Positions 1-9,459 of a DNA stretch of 64,000 nucleotides are shown here, in pieces. Within the stretch, counting starts at the first letter, position 1, and each line of letters starts with the position of its first letter. Location of the stretch: the NCBI RefSeq assembly GCF_002934265.1, contig NZ_PTIX01000001.1:248001-312000 (forward strand). The letters are read 5' to 3'. The notes beneath the pieces were generated by a model, which was given only the letters and a program-made list of their open reading frames with translations, had not been told where the DNA came from and did not search any database. The stretch comes from Actinokineospora auranticolor. Its GTDB lineage: Bacteria; Actinomycetota; Actinomycetes; Mycobacteriales; Pseudonocardiaceae. Position numbers and translations under genes: made by a program.

Positions 1-675
1 CTCTGGGACTCCCCGGAGCTGACCGGCGCCGCCCACGGCGCCCTGCTCAAGCTCCGCGCGGCCGGGGTCGACGTCGACCAGGCCGCCCCCACCGTGGTCG
101 AGTCCAAGGTCCGCACCACCGAACCCGCCTTCGGCCCGCTGCTCGCCGCCGTCCAGGCTGGGCAGGCCGTCGCCTTCGACTACCGCCGCCCCTCGCCCGC
201 CGAACTGCGCGAACGGGTCCTCGAACCCTGGGGCGTCGTGTCGTGGCGCGGTCGCTGGTACGTCGTCGGCCACGACCGCGACCGCCGCGCGCCCCGCTGC
301 TTCCGCCTCTCCCGCGTCGTCGGCGAGGTGCGCAAGCTCGGCAAGCCCGGGGTGGTCCGCAGACCGGACGACGTCGACCTGATGGCCTTCGTCGCGAACA
401 CCAACACCGTCGGCGGTGAGCCGCCGCAGGCCGCGCCCGCGCTGCTCTGGGTGGCCGACGGCCGCGCCGCCGGGTTGCGCAGGCGCGCGAAGGTCGTCGG
501 GGTCCGCGAGGTCGACGGCGTCCAGGGCGACCTGATCGAGATCGACCTGCTCTACCCGGACAGCGCCGCGACCTGGATCGCGGGCTACGGCGCGGACGCG
601 CTGGTGCTGGAGCCGGAGATCCTGGCCAAGTCGGTGCGCGAGCGGCTGATCGCCGCGGCGGAGGGGGCGTTGTGA
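1..675 (+). CDS. pafB: PafB, WYL-domain transcriptional regulator (5' end missing)
   Basis: C-terminal 224 codons of a gene that begins before the window; the reading frame is open from base 1. PafB forms, with PafC, the activator of the RecA-independent DNA-damage response in mycobacteria; the WYL domain is thought to sense single-stranded nucleic acid. The WYL core is visible as GVVSWRGRWYVVGHD followed by RCFRLSRV, and the C-terminal WCX-type extension ends in RERLIAAAEGAL. The N-terminal helix-turn-helix lies outside the window. The stop overlaps the GTG of pafC by 4 bp (GTGA), so the two are translationally coupled, as in the conserved pafA-pafB-pafC order; pafA would be expected just upstream. 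Identification is strong because of both domain and synteny with tatA-tatC-helY. Confidence 0.9.
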   Translation, partial: LWDSPELTGAAHGALLKLRAAGVDVDQAAPTVVESKVRTTEPAFGPLLAAVQAGQAVAFDYRRPSPAELRERVLEPWGVVSWRGRWYVVGHDRDRRAPRCFRLSRVVGEVRKLGKPGVVRRPDDVDLMAFVANTNTVGGEPPQAAPALLWVADGRAAGLRRRAKVVGVREVDGVQGDLIEIDLLYPDSAATWIAGYGADALVLEPEILAKSVRERLIAAAEGAL

Positions 676-1646
676 CCGCGGCGCAGGAGCGGCTGCCGAG
701 GCTGCTGGCACTTGTGCCCTACCTGCTCGCCCACCCGGGCGTGCGGATCGACGACGCCGCCGATGACTTCGGGGTGCCCGCCAAGCAGCTGCGCAAGGAC
801 CTCGAGCTGCTGTGGATGTGCGGTCTGCCCGGCTACGGCCCCGGCGACCTCATCGACATCTCCTTCGACGAGGACACCGTCACCGTCGCCTTCGACGCGG
901 GCCTGCGCAAGCCGCTGCGGCTCACCGGCGCCGAGGCCACGGCCCTGCTCGTGGCGCTGCGCGCGCTGCTCGACGCCCCCGGCGTGGCCGACGCGGACGC
1001 CATCCGCCGCGCCGTGGCCAAGATCGAGGCCGCCGCGGGCCAAGCGCGCCCCGGCGGCGTCGCGGTCGGCCTGGGCGTGCGGGAGGGCGAGAGCGCGGCG
1101 CGGGTGCGCGGGGTCGCGCAGTCCGCGTTGCAGTCGCGCAAGGCGCTGCGCATCACTTACTACACCGTCTCCAAGGACGAGGTCACCGACCGCGTGGTCG
1201 ACCCGATGCGGGTGCTGATCGTGCAGGGCCGGGCCTACCTGGAGGCGTGGTGCCGCCGGGCCGAGGCGGTGCGGCTGTTCCGGCTCGACCGCGTGGACGA
1301 GGTGGAGGTGCTCGACGAGCCCGCCGCCCCGCCGCCGTACGCGCGGCCCATCGACACCACCGACGGCCTCTTCCAGGCCACCCCCGACCAGCGCTCGGCG
1401 GTCCTGGTGCTGCACCCGGACGCCCGCTGGGTCGCCGAGTACTACCCCGTCGAGGACGTCGAGGAACTGCCCGGGGGCAGGCTCCGGGTCCGGATGCGCT
1501 ACTCGGACACCTCGTGGATCGTGCGGTTGCTGCTCGGCATGGGCGGTGACGTGCGGGTTGACGAGCCCGCGGAGCTCGCGGCGACCCTCCGCGAGCAGGC
1601 TGCGGCGGCGGTGCGGCGGATCGACCGCCACCTCGCGGACATCTGA
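672..1646 (+). CDS. pafC: PafC, WYL-domain transcriptional regulator
   Basis: Protein of 324 residues, partner of PafB in the PafBC DNA-damage-responsive activator. The N-terminal 60 residues are a degenerate winged helix (LPRLLALVPYLLAHPGVRI, then AADDFGVPAKQLRKDLELL), and the WYL-like domain lies around residues 155-220 (ALRITYYTVSKDEVTDRVVD, GRAYLEAWCRRAEAVRLFRL), where the W-Y-L triad is relaxed to A-Y-L-E. The remainder is the WCX domain, ending RRIDRHLADI. It starts with GTG inside the stop of pafB. The next gene starts 63 bp downstream with its own ribosome site, so cotranscription into the tat genes is likely but not certain. Confidence 0.92.
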   Translation: MTAAQERLPRLLALVPYLLAHPGVRIDDAADDFGVPAKQLRKDLELLWMCGLPGYGPGDLIDISFDEDTVTVAFDAGLRKPLRLTGAEATALLVALRALLDAPGVADADAIRRAVAKIEAAAGQARPGGVAVGLGVREGESAARVRGVAQSALQSRKALRITYYTVSKDEVTDRVVDPMRVLIVQGRAYLEAWCRRAEAVRLFRLDRVDEVEVLDEPAAPPPYARPIDTTDGLFQATPDQRSAVLVLHPDARWVAEYYPVEDVEELPGGRLRVRMRYSDTSWIVRLLLGMGGDVRVDEPAELAATLREQAAAAVRRIDRHLADI

Positions 1647-1709
1647 ACACCACTTTTCCCATGCCCGTGGCTCTGTGCCCGGTTACCCACCGGGAGGTAG
1701 AGTCCGCTC

Positions 1710-1955
1710 GTGCCTTACCTGCCGAGTGCGGCGCTGCTCCTGATCGGGTTCGCGCTGCTGGGGTTCTTCCTGGCGCGCACCGCGCGTGGGCTGGGCCGTA
1801 CCCGTGCCGTCCTCGCGGCAGCGAAGGGCGCGTTCGGTGCCGAAACAGGGCTGCTGCGTGCGCGTTCCGCCGCCGTGCGGATAGCGGTGGCTGATCGAAT
1901 GCCCGCGCGTCGCGTAGAATCGGCGGCGCGAGGCGAGACTGGAGGACGGTCGTGA
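1710..1955 (+). CDS. Small single-pass membrane protein upstream of tatA
   Basis: A protein of 81 residues with one hydrophobic N-terminal segment (residues 6-22, AALLLIGFALLGFFLA) followed by a basic, alanine-rich soluble tail. GTG start chosen because GGGAGGTAG lies 9 nt upstream. The stop overlaps the GTG start of tatA (GTGA), so the gene is probably translated together with tatA. I do not recognise a named family; small membrane ORFs at this place between pafC and tatA are common in relatives as far as I recall. Function unknown; location suggests a membrane role connected with Tat or simply a conserved neighbour. Confidence 0.65.
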   Translation: MPYLPSAALLLIGFALLGFFLARTARGLGRTRAVLAAAKGAFGAETGLLRARSAAVRIAVADRMPARRVESAARGETGGRS

Positions 1956-2254
1956 ACCTGGGTCCATGGGAAATCCTGATCATCGCGGTGGTGGTCGTGC
2001 TGCTCTTCGGCGCGCGCAAGATGCCGCAGATGGCGCGGTCCCTCGGGCAGTCGATGCGCATCCTGAAGGCCGAGACCAAGGGCATGCGCCACGACGAGGA
2101 CGGCAACGAGGTCGCCGAGAAGGCGCAGCCCGCCGCGGCGCAGGCGCAGCTCAACGCCGCGAAGCCGGAGCAGACCCCCGAGCAGATGCGCGCCGAGATC
2201 GATGAGCTGCAGCGGAAGCTGAACCAGCAACAGGCGCAGAAGAACGCGGGCTGA
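1952..2254 (+). CDS. tatA: Sec-independent protein translocase subunit TatA
   Basis: A 100-residue TatA: N-terminal transmembrane helix (residues 5-20, PWEILIIAVVVVLLF), the FG hinge (FGARKMPQMARSLGQSM) and an amphipathic helix, then a charged, Gln/Ala-rich tail with coiled-coil character (PEQMRAEIDELQRKLNQQQ). TatA oligomerises at the inner membrane to form the passage for folded twin-arginine substrates recruited by TatC. Starts at GTG with GGAGGA upstream, overlapping the preceding small gene; tatC follows 19 bp later. Length and motifs are normal for actinobacterial TatA. Confidence 0.96.
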   Translation: MNLGPWEILIIAVVVVLLFGARKMPQMARSLGQSMRILKAETKGMRHDEDGNEVAEKAQPAAAQAQLNAAKPEQTPEQMRAEIDELQRKLNQQQAQKNAG

Positions 2255-2273
2255 GAGAGGTCCGGTCCCCACG

Positions 2274-3293
2274 GTGGCTGGCGAAGAAGCCCAGCGCCGG
2301 GTCGGTGGCACTCGTCGAGAGCGCCGCAGGTTGCACAGCCGTCGGCACAACCCCGACGGCACGATGTCCCTGCGCGATCACCTCTACGAGCTGCGCAACC
2401 GGCTCGGCTGGGCAGCCCTGTTCATCATGCTCGGCAGTGTGTTCGGGTTCATCTGGTACGCCGTGCCGATGGGTCCCGTCCCCTCGCTGGGCCGCATCCT
2501 GCTCGACCCGTACTGCGCACTCCCCCCTGAGGTCCGGTTCTCCCCGAACGGCAAGTGCCAGCTGTTCCAGTCGCAGCCGTTCGAGGCGTTCATGGTCAAC
2601 TTCAAGGTCGGCGTCGCTGCGGGCATGGTGCTGACCGCGCCCCTGTGGCTGTACCAGGTGTGGGCGTTCATCACGCCCGGCCTGTACGCCAAGGAGAAGC
2701 GGTTCGCCTCGACGTTCGTGGTGTGCGCGTCCCTGCTGTTCATCACCGGCGGCGTGCTGGCGTTCTTCGTCATCCCGCAGGGCCTGTCGGTGCTGGTCAG
2801 CTTCGGCGGCGACACCTTCATCACGGCGCTGAGCGCGAGCTCGTACATCTCGTTCGTCCTGGTCATGCTGTTGATCTTCGGCGTCAGCTTCGAGGTGCCG
2901 CTGCTGATCGTCATGCTGAACCGGGTCGGCATGCTGACCTACGAGCTGCTCAGCAAGCACCGGCGCGGGATCATCTTCGGCTTGTTCGTGTTCGCGGCGT
3001 TCGCCACGCCCGGCACGGACCCGGTGTCGATGGTCGCGCTGGCGGTCGCGATGACGGTGCTGGTGGAGTTCGCGATCCAGCTCGCGCGGGTCCACGACAA
3101 GCGCAAGGCGCGGCGCGAACTGGCGGACGACCCGTCGGCGGGCCTGTCCGACGACGAGGCCACGCCGATGACCTTCCACACGGAGCCGGTGGAGCGCTCA
3201 CCGCTGCCGGTGGATACCGTCGTCGGTGACTCGACACCGGAGAGGCCTCCGGCCGACAAGCCCGAGAAGAGCGGGTTCGACGACGTGACGTGA
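2274..3293 (+). CDS. tatC: Sec-independent protein translocase subunit TatC
   Basis: A 339-residue polytopic membrane protein with six hydrophobic segments, the conserved N-terminal motif MSLRDHLYELRNRLGWA (here after an extra ~30 basic residues) and the typical loop QPFEAFMVNFKVGVAAG. TatC recognises the twin-arginine signal and assembles with TatA. The GTG start gives an arginine-rich N-terminal tail; an alternative start at the internal ATG of MSLRDHL cannot be excluded, but GAGAGAGG lies ahead of the GTG. The C-terminal tail after residue 265 is hydrophilic and longer than in E. coli, as usual in Actinobacteria. In one operon with tatA. Confidence 0.95.
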   Translation: MAGEEAQRRVGGTRRERRRLHSRRHNPDGTMSLRDHLYELRNRLGWAALFIMLGSVFGFIWYAVPMGPVPSLGRILLDPYCALPPEVRFSPNGKCQLFQSQPFEAFMVNFKVGVAAGMVLTAPLWLYQVWAFITPGLYAKEKRFASTFVVCASLLFITGGVLAFFVIPQGLSVLVSFGGDTFITALSASSYISFVLVMLLIFGVSFEVPLLIVMLNRVGMLTYELLSKHRRGIIFGLFVFAAFATPGTDPVSMVALAVAMTVLVEFAIQLARVHDKRKARRELADDPSAGLSDDEATPMTFHTEPVERSPLPVDTVVGDSTPERPPADKPEKSGFDDVT

Positions 3294-3356
3294 CCTGACG
3301 GCCCGCCGGGTCGGATCGGTCGAGATGACCGGTTCGGCCGGGCGGGAGTTGGGTTC

Positions 3357-4244
3357 ATGGGCGTTCGGGCCGCGCTGGCGGTGCACCCCGGTTCGGGCCA
3401 CGGCGCCGCCGCGCGCGCCGCGGCGGAGGTCGAGGCGCGGATCCGCGAGGTGGCGGACCACCTCACGGTCGTCGCGGCCGACACGGTCGCCGAGGCGCGG
3501 TCGCTGATGGTGCGGGCCCGGGACACCGGGCTCGACGTCCTCGTGGTGCTCGGCGGCGACGGCTCCGTCCACCAGGGTGTGCAGTTCTGCGCCGACCACG
3601 ACGTCGCCTTGGCCGTGGTGCCCGCCGGAACCGGCAACGACCTGGCGCGGGCCCTCGGCGGCCCCGTGGAGCCGCTGGCCGCGGCGGACGCGGTGGCGGC
3701 GGCCATCGCCTCGGGCGCGCGGCGCCGGATCGACCTCGGTCGGGTCGCGGGCGGGCCCTGGTTCGCCAGCGTGCTGTGCGCGGGCTTCGACTCGGCGGTC
3801 AACGAGCGCGTCAACCGGATGCGGTGGCCGCACGGCAGGCGCCGCTACGACCTGGCCATCGTCGCCGAACTGGCCCGGCTGCGGCCTCGCGAGCTGGGCG
3901 TCGAGACCGAGACCGAGCGGCTGGAGCTGGAAGCGACCATGGTCGCGGTCGGCAACACCCGCTTCTACGGCGGCGGCATCCCCGTCTGCCCCTCCGCCGA
4001 CCCCGCCGACGGGTTCCTCGACGTCACCCTGGTCGAGCGCGCGAGCAGGCTCGACCTGCTCCGGATCCTGCCGACCCTGCGCACCGGCGACCACGTGCGG
4101 CACCGCTTCGTCCGCACCCTGCGGGCGCGCCGGGTCGAGCTGGGCCCGGACAACGGCTGGGTGGCCTACGCCGACGGTGACCGGATCGGGCCGCTGCCCG
4201 CGGCGGTGGATTGCGTGCCGGGAGCCGTCGAACTGATCGGCTGA
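3357..4244 (+). CDS. Diacylglycerol kinase family lipid kinase
   Basis: A 295-residue protein of the DAGK catalytic/YegS-LCB5 family. The nucleotide-binding motifs are clear: LVVLGGDGSVHQGVQ (residues ~62-76) and VVPAGTGNDLARALGG (~87-102), with the C-terminal beta-sandwich carrying the conserved YADGDRIGPLP near the end. Members phosphorylate diacylglycerol or related lipids with ATP at the cytoplasmic membrane face; in mycobacteria such enzymes recycle diacylglycerol for phospholipid or PIM synthesis. ATG start with GGGAGTTGGGTTC upstream. Lies between tatC and helY, all on the same strand, and probably in the same transcription unit. The exact lipid substrate cannot be told from sequence. 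Confidence 0.88.
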   Translation: MGVRAALAVHPGSGHGAAARAAAEVEARIREVADHLTVVAADTVAEARSLMVRARDTGLDVLVVLGGDGSVHQGVQFCADHDVALAVVPAGTGNDLARALGGPVEPLAAADAVAAAIASGARRRIDLGRVAGGPWFASVLCAGFDSAVNERVNRMRWPHGRRRYDLAIVAELARLRPRELGVETETERLELEATMVAVGNTRFYGGGIPVCPSADPADGFLDVTLVERASRLDLLRILPTLRTGDHVRHRFVRTLRARRVELGPDNGWVAYADGDRIGPLPAAVDCVPGAVELIG

Positions 4245-4315
4245 GGCACCGGCGGCAGGCACATCTCGAAAAGATCGCGCGACGGCTGTCGGGGTGATGT
4301 GGAAGTCTTGGGGAC

Positions 4316-7129
4316 GTGTCCGCCAGTTCCCCCCACTCCGGGGCCGACCAGCACGAAACCGAGGGGCGCCCGGTCAGTCCGGCCGAGGCCTACTCCGCGG
4401 CCCGGAGACGATCGGCCAACCCCAAGCTGGCGGAGTTCACCGCCGAGCTGTCCTTCGACCTCGACCCCTTCCAGGCGAACGCGTGCGCGGCGCTGGAGGA
4501 CGGCCACGGGGTCCTGGTTTGCGCGCCCACCGGCGCGGGGAAGACGGTGGTCGGCGAGTTCGCCGTGCACCTCGCCCTGTCCGAGGGCCGCAAGTGCTTC
4601 TACACCACCCCGATCAAGGCGCTGTCGAACCAGAAGTTCGCCGACCTGACGGCCCGCTACGGGCCCAAGGCGGTCGGGCTGCTCACCGGTGACACGGCCG
4701 TCAACGGCAACGCGCCCGTGGTGGTCATGACCACCGAGGTGCTGCGCAACATGCTCTACGCGGAGTCCGCCGCGCTCGAGGGGCTCGGCTACGTGGTCAT
4801 GGACGAGGTGCACTACCTCGCCGACCGCTTCCGCGGCGCGGTCTGGGAGGAGGTGATCCTGCACCTCCCGGAGTGGGTGAACCTGGTGAGCCTCTCGGCC
4901 ACGGTGAGCAACGCCGAGGAGTTCGGCGAGTGGCTGCTGGCCGTGCGCGGCGACACCACCGTGGTGGTCGACGAGCACCGGCCGGTGCCGCTGTGGCAGC
5001 ACATGCTGGTCGGCGGCCGGATGCTGGACCTGTTCGCGGGCGAGGGCCCGGACGGCGAGGCGCGGATCAACCCGCACCTGGTGCGCCGCACCGAGGAGGT
5101 CGGCCGGGTGCACGCGCCGTGGCACAACCCGCGCGCCAAGGGCGGCCGCGCGGCCGGTCCCCGGGGGCCGCGGTTCAAGCCGCCGTCGCGGGTCGAGGTC
5201 ATCGAGCGGTTGGACGCCGCCGGGCTGCTGCCCGGGATCGTGTTCGTGTTCAGCCGCGCGGGCTGCGAGGCCGCGGTCGCCCAGTGCGTGCGGTCCGGGC
5301 TGCGGCTCAACTCCGAGGACGAGGTCGCCGAGGTGCGGCGCGTCGTCGACTCCAAGACCAGGGACCTGCCCGACGCCGACCTGACGGTGCTGGGCTTCTG
5401 GGAGTGGCGGGAAGCGCTGGAGCGCGGGTTCGCCGGGCACCACGCCGGTCTGCTGCCCGCGTTCAAGGAGACCGTGGAGGAGCTGTTCGTCCGCGGCCTG
5501 GTGAAGGCGGTGTTCGCCACCGAGACGCTGGCCCTGGGCATCAACATGCCCGCCCGCACCGTGGTGCTGGAGCGGCTGGTCAAGTACAACGGCGAGGCGC
5601 ACGTCGAGCTGACGCCGGGGGAGTACACCCAGCTCACCGGCCGCGCCGGGCGGCGCGGCATCGACGTCGAGGGCCACGCCGTGGTGATCTGGCAGCCGGG
5701 CGTGGACCCCAAGCAGGTCGCCGGCCTGGCCTCGACCCGCACGTACCCGCTGCGCTCGTCGTTCCGGCCCGGCTACAACATGGCCGTCAACCTGGTCGAC
5801 CGGCTCGGCGCCCGGCAGGCACGTGAGATCCTGGAGCAGTCGTTCGCCCAGTTCCAGGCCGACCGGTCGGTGGTCGGCCTGGCGCGGCGGCTGGAGCGCA
5901 ACCAGGAGGCGCTGGCGGGCTACGCCGAGTCGATGACCTGCCACCTCGGCGACTTCACCGAGTACGCGACGCTGCGCCGCAAGATCTCCGACCGGGAGAA
6001 GTTCCTGTCGCGGCAGAACAGCGCGGTGCGGCGCTCGGAGGCCGCGCGGTCGCTCGAGGCGCTGCGCAAGGGCGACGTCATCGCGGTGCCCGCGGGCCGC
6101 CGGTCCGGGCTGGCCATCGTGATCGACCCGGGGCTCGACCCGATGGGCGAGCCGCGTCCCCTGGTGGTCACCGAGGACCGCTGGGCCGGGCGGCTGTCGG
6201 TGTCGGACTTCCCGGCGCCGGTCACCGCGCTCGGCCGGGTGCGGCTGCCCAGGCAGGTCGACATCCGATCACCGAAGTCCCGCCGGGAACTGGCGGCCAC
6301 GCTGCGCGCCACCGGCATCGAGGTGCCCGCCCGCGAGCGGCGCCGCTCCGGTTCCGACGACGACGCCGAACTGGCCGCGCTGCGCCGGGCCATGCGCGCG
6401 CACCCCTGCCACGGCTGCCAGGACCGGGAGGCGCACGCCCGCTGGGCCGAGCGCCACCACCGGCTGCTGGCCGAGACCGAGCAGGTGGAGCGCAAGGTCG
6501 CGGCGACCACGCACTCGCTGGCCCGTTCGTTCGACCGGATCCGGGCGCTGCTGGCCGACCGCGGCTACCTGGCGCCGGGCACCGGGGACCAGCAGGGCGA
6601 GCAGGTGGTCACCGAGCACGGCAGGCGGTTGGCCCGGCTCTACAGCGAGTGCGACCTGCTGGCCGCGGAGTGCCTGCGGCACGGCGTGTGGGCGGGGCTG
6701 GGCCCGGCGGAGCTGGCCGCGGTGGTGTCGTCGCTGGTCTACGAGGCGCGCCGGGACGGGCCGATCGAGGCGCGGGTGCCCGGCGGCGCGGTCACCGACG
6801 CGTTGACCGCCACCGCGCGGCTGTGGGCCGACCTGGAGTCCGACGAGCGCCACCACCGCCTGGAGGACCGCACCCGCCAGCCGGACGCCGGGTTCGCCTG
6901 GACGGTCTACCGGTGGGTGCGCGGCGAGTCGCTGGAGAAGGTCATCACGGCGGCGGACTCGGCCGGTCAGGAGCTGTCGGCGGGCGACTTCGTGCGCTGG
7001 TGCAGGCAGGTGATCGACCTGCTGGACCAGATCCGGGACGTGGTCGCGCCGGGCGACCCCGTCGGCAAGGCCGCGGGCGAGGCGGTTCGCGGCATCCGGC
7101 GTGGCGTGGTGGCTTTGGCCACCGCGTGA
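4316..7129 (+). CDS. helY: HelY, Ski2/Mtr4-like DEAD/DEAH RNA helicase
   Basis: A 937-residue superfamily-2 helicase. Visible motifs: Q/motif I VCAPTGAGKTVVGEFA (residues ~63-78), motif II VVMDEVHYLADRFRG (~160), motif III SLSATVSN, motif V ATETLALGINMPARTVV and motif VI QLTGRAGRRGIDVEGH (~440). The C-terminal half has the Ski2-like DSHCT region and an HPCHGCQDREAHARW Cys/His segment typical of actinobacterial HelY. The role is ATP-dependent RNA unwinding in RNA decay or ribosome maturation. Same-strand neighbour of tatC as in Mycobacterium tuberculosis. GTG start 72 bp after the lipid kinase. Confidence 0.93.
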   Translation: MSASSPHSGADQHETEGRPVSPAEAYSAARRRSANPKLAEFTAELSFDLDPFQANACAALEDGHGVLVCAPTGAGKTVVGEFAVHLALSEGRKCFYTTPIKALSNQKFADLTARYGPKAVGLLTGDTAVNGNAPVVVMTTEVLRNMLYAESAALEGLGYVVMDEVHYLADRFRGAVWEEVILHLPEWVNLVSLSATVSNAEEFGEWLLAVRGDTTVVVDEHRPVPLWQHMLVGGRMLDLFAGEGPDGEARINPHLVRRTEEVGRVHAPWHNPRAKGGRAAGPRGPRFKPPSRVEVIERLDAAGLLPGIVFVFSRAGCEAAVAQCVRSGLRLNSEDEVAEVRRVVDSKTRDLPDADLTVLGFWEWREALERGFAGHHAGLLPAFKETVEELFVRGLVKAVFATETLALGINMPARTVVLERLVKYNGEAHVELTPGEYTQLTGRAGRRGIDVEGHAVVIWQPGVDPKQVAGLASTRTYPLRSSFRPGYNMAVNLVDRLGARQAREILEQSFAQFQADRSVVGLARRLERNQEALAGYAESMTCHLGDFTEYATLRRKISDREKFLSRQNSAVRRSEAARSLEALRKGDVIAVPAGRRSGLAIVIDPGLDPMGEPRPLVVTEDRWAGRLSVSDFPAPVTALGRVRLPRQVDIRSPKSRRELAATLRATGIEVPARERRRSGSDDDAELAALRRAMRAHPCHGCQDREAHARWAERHHRLLAETEQVERKVAATTHSLARSFDRIRALLADRGYLAPGTGDQQGEQVVTEHGRRLARLYSECDLLAAECLRHGVWAGLGPAELAAVVSSLVYEARRDGPIEARVPGGAVTDALTATARLWADLESDERHHRLEDRTRQPDAGFAWTVYRWVRGESLEKVITAADSAGQELSAGDFVRWCRQVIDLLDQIRDVVAPGDPVGKAAGEAVRGIRRGVVALATA

Positions 7130-7271
7130 CCCGGTTCGGTGGGAACATCGGTGGGAATCCAACGGGTAAGACACACCGACCGGGTTGGGTGTGGCGGTGC
7201 TGTCAGACTGTGGTTGGATCGCGCCCAATGGTGTGCAAGGCGGCGGTACCCCTATTTGGCGGAGGCGTGAA

Positions 7272-7997
7272 ATGAGCAGCCCCTACGGGCCGTCCGGCGG
7301 GCAGCAGGACCCGCAGCAGCAGTGGGGCCAGCAGCCCTACGGCGGACCGCCCACCGGGACCCCGTCCGGGGGTTTCCCCGCGCAGGGTGGACAGTACGGT
7401 GCCCCCGGGTACGGCCAGCAGCCCTACGGCCAGCCGGACCCGAACCAGGGCTACGGTCAGCCCGATCCCAACCAGCAGCAGTACGGCCAGCCCGACCCCA
7501 ACCAGGCGTACGGGCAGCCGGACCCGAACCAGCAGTACGGCTACGGCCAGCCGCAGCCCACCCAGCAGTACCCGGGCTACGGCCAAGACCCGAACCAGGG
7601 TTATGGCCAGCAGCAGCCGTACGGCCAGTTCCAGCAGCCCGGCTACCAGGGGTCGCCGCCGGAGGAGAAGAAGCGCGGCGGCGCGTGGATCTGGATCCTG
7701 GTCGCGGTGCTCGTCGTGCTGGCGGGCGCGGGCGCGGTGCTGGGCTTCGTCACCCCGGGCTTCCTGAACAAGAAGGTCTTCGACAACGCGGCCGTGCAGA
7801 CCGGCGTGAAGTCGATCCTGACCGAGAAGTACAGCATCGAGAACGTCGACTCGGTCACCTGCCCGGCGAAGCAGGAAGTGAAGAAGGACAACCACTTCAC
7901 CTGCGACGTGGTCATCTCCGGTGAGAAGCAGACGGTGAACATCACCGTCCGCAACGACAACGGCGAGTACGAGGTCGCCCCGCCGAGCAGCAAGTAG
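7272..7997 (+). CDS. DUF4333 membrane protein with Gln/Pro/Gly/Tyr-rich N-terminus
   Basis: A 241-residue protein. Residues 1-125 are low complexity with repeated YGQPDPNQ-like units; one transmembrane helix follows KKRGG ([20 protein letters not shown], ~137-157); the outside domain (~165-241) has the DUF4333 pattern with paired cysteines ([20 protein letters not shown]). The ATG at 7272 is chosen over an in-frame upstream start because GGCGGAGG precedes it. A similar membrane protein follows helY in mycobacteria, which supports the annotation. Function unknown; the domain resembles the C-terminal part of lipoproteins and cell-envelope proteins. A strong stem-loop follows. Confidence 0.88.
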   Translation: MSSPYGPSGGQQDPQQQWGQQPYGGPPTGTPSGGFPAQGGQYGAPGYGQQPYGQPDPNQGYGQPDPNQQQYGQPDPNQAYGQPDPNQQYGYGQPQPTQQYPGYGQDPNQGYGQQQPYGQFQQPGYQGSPPEEKKRGGAWIWILVAVLVVLAGAGAVLGFVTPGFLNKKVFDNAAVQTGVKSILTEKYSIENVDSVTCPAKQEVKKDNHFTCDVVISGEKQTVNITVRNDNGEYEVAPPSSK

Positions 7998-8024
7998 CGG
8001 GCGACCACAGAGGACGGACGGGCA

Positions 8025-8061
8025 CGGGCGCGCGGGTCGGAAATCGACTCGCGCGCCCGTC
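8025..8061 (+). terminator. Stem-loop terminator after the tat-helY-DUF4333 block
   Basis: A 16-bp stem (ACGGGCGCGCGGGTCG at 8025-8040 with 8046-8061, one G-T pair) and a 5-nt GAAAT loop, 28 bp after the stop of the DUF4333 gene. No T-run follows, which is common in high-GC Actinobacteria. Confidence 0.75.
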
Positions 8062-8084
8062 GCGTTCGAGGGCACGATGCCCGG

Positions 8085-9296
8085 ATGGGTGACATCGAGA
8101 TCCGCCGCGTGCCCGACGCCGACCTGCGCGCCGCCGCGACCCTGTTCCGGGGCGCCGTGCACTACGCGCCGCCCACCGAGCAGGAGTGGGAGTGGGTGGC
8201 CGACTCGTACGAGCCGGGCCGCACCTGGGGCGCGTACGCCGACGGGCGGCTGGTCGGCACGACCATGGCGTGGTCGTCGGACCTGGTCGTGCCCGGCGGG
8301 CGGGTGTGCCCGATGGCGGCGGTCACCCGGGTCGGGGTCAGCTCTGATTTCCGCAGGCGCGGGGTGCTGCGCCGGCTGATGACGGCCCAGCTGCGGGAGT
8401 GCGCCGAGCGCGGTGAGCTGTTCGCCGGTCTGCGGGCCACCGAACCGGGCATCTACGGGCGCTTCGGCTACGGCGTGGCGTCCCGGTTCGTGAAGTACGC
8501 CTTCGACGCCCGGCAGACGAGCCTGCGGCCGGAGGTGCCGTCCGGTGGCGAGGTGCGGATGCTGGACATCTCCGTGCCGGAGGCGGTTCCGGCGGTGGTG
8601 TCCGCGATCTACGAGCGGGTCGGGCGGGGCCGCGTCGGCACGATGGCCAGGCCGCCGCAGTGGTGGCGGCTCAACTACGACCGGCCGTTCCGGGCCGGTG
8701 AGTTCCTGCGCGTCGCGGTGCACCGGGGTCCCGACGGCGACGACGGTTTCGTCGCGTACCGCACCACCGCGGGCAGTCCGGGCGAGGGCGCGCGGGTGTC
8801 GGTGGAGGACGTGGTGTCGGCGTCCCAGGAGGTCGCCAACGCGCTGTGGCGGTACGTGCTGGGCATCGACCTGGTGGCCGAGCTGGTGTTGTGGGCGCGG
8901 CCGGTGGACGAGCCGGTCCCGGCGATGCTGGTCGACCCGCGCGGGATCACCGCGACCGAGATCCGCACGGACCTGTGGGTCCGGCTGGTGGACGTGCCCG
9001 CGGCGCTGGCCGCGCGCACCTACGGCCCGGGTTCGGTCGTCGTGGAGGTCGATGACCCAGTGCTGCCCGCCAACTCCGGGCGCTACCGGGTCGGCGCGGA
9101 CGGTGCGGTGCGCACCGAGGAGCCCGCCGAGATCGCCGTGGACCTGGAGGTGCTCTCGATGCTGTACCTGGGCGGCTGGCGGGCGGGCGCGCTCGCGGGC
9201 ATCGGCCGGGTGCGCGAACGGGTGCCGGGCGCGGCGGCCAGGGCGGATGTCGTGTTCGGGACGGCCGGGGAGCCCTGGAGCGGGACGTTCTTCTGA
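8085..9296 (+). CDS. Eis-type GNAT N-acetyltransferase
   Basis: A 403-residue protein with the Eis architecture: an N-terminal GNAT domain with acetyl-CoA loop VGVSSDFRRRGVLRRLM (residues ~84-100), a second degenerate GNAT domain, and a C-terminal sterol-carrier-like domain. It ends ...SGTFF, and in Eis enzymes the C-terminal carboxylate acts as catalytic base, so the intact end matters. Motifs TMAWSSDLVVPGG and GLRATEPGIYGRFGYGVAS are typical. Eis homologues acetylate aminoglycosides or protein lysines; the natural substrate here is unknown. Stands alone, after a terminator and before a secreted protease. Confidence 0.9.
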   Translation: MGDIEIRRVPDADLRAAATLFRGAVHYAPPTEQEWEWVADSYEPGRTWGAYADGRLVGTTMAWSSDLVVPGGRVCPMAAVTRVGVSSDFRRRGVLRRLMTAQLRECAERGELFAGLRATEPGIYGRFGYGVASRFVKYAFDARQTSLRPEVPSGGEVRMLDISVPEAVPAVVSAIYERVGRGRVGTMARPPQWWRLNYDRPFRAGEFLRVAVHRGPDGDDGFVAYRTTAGSPGEGARVSVEDVVSASQEVANALWRYVLGIDLVAELVLWARPVDEPVPAMLVDPRGITATEIRTDLWVRLVDVPAALAARTYGPGSVVVEVDDPVLPANSGRYRVGADGAVRTEEPAEIAVDLEVLSMLYLGGWRAGALAGIGRVRERVPGAAARADVVFGTAGEPWSGTFF

Positions 9297-9459
9297 TCGG
9301 GTTGGTCCGGCTGCGCGTTGTTTGCGCGGCCGTTCGAGTGCTCCTTGGTGTCGTGGGAGGCGCAACCGGGGTAACCGCAAGCGAATCCGCCGTCCCGTGA
9401 TCTTCGCCAGACCTAGCCTTCGGCTCGTTGTCCACAGACACGGGCAGGGAGGTCCCTCT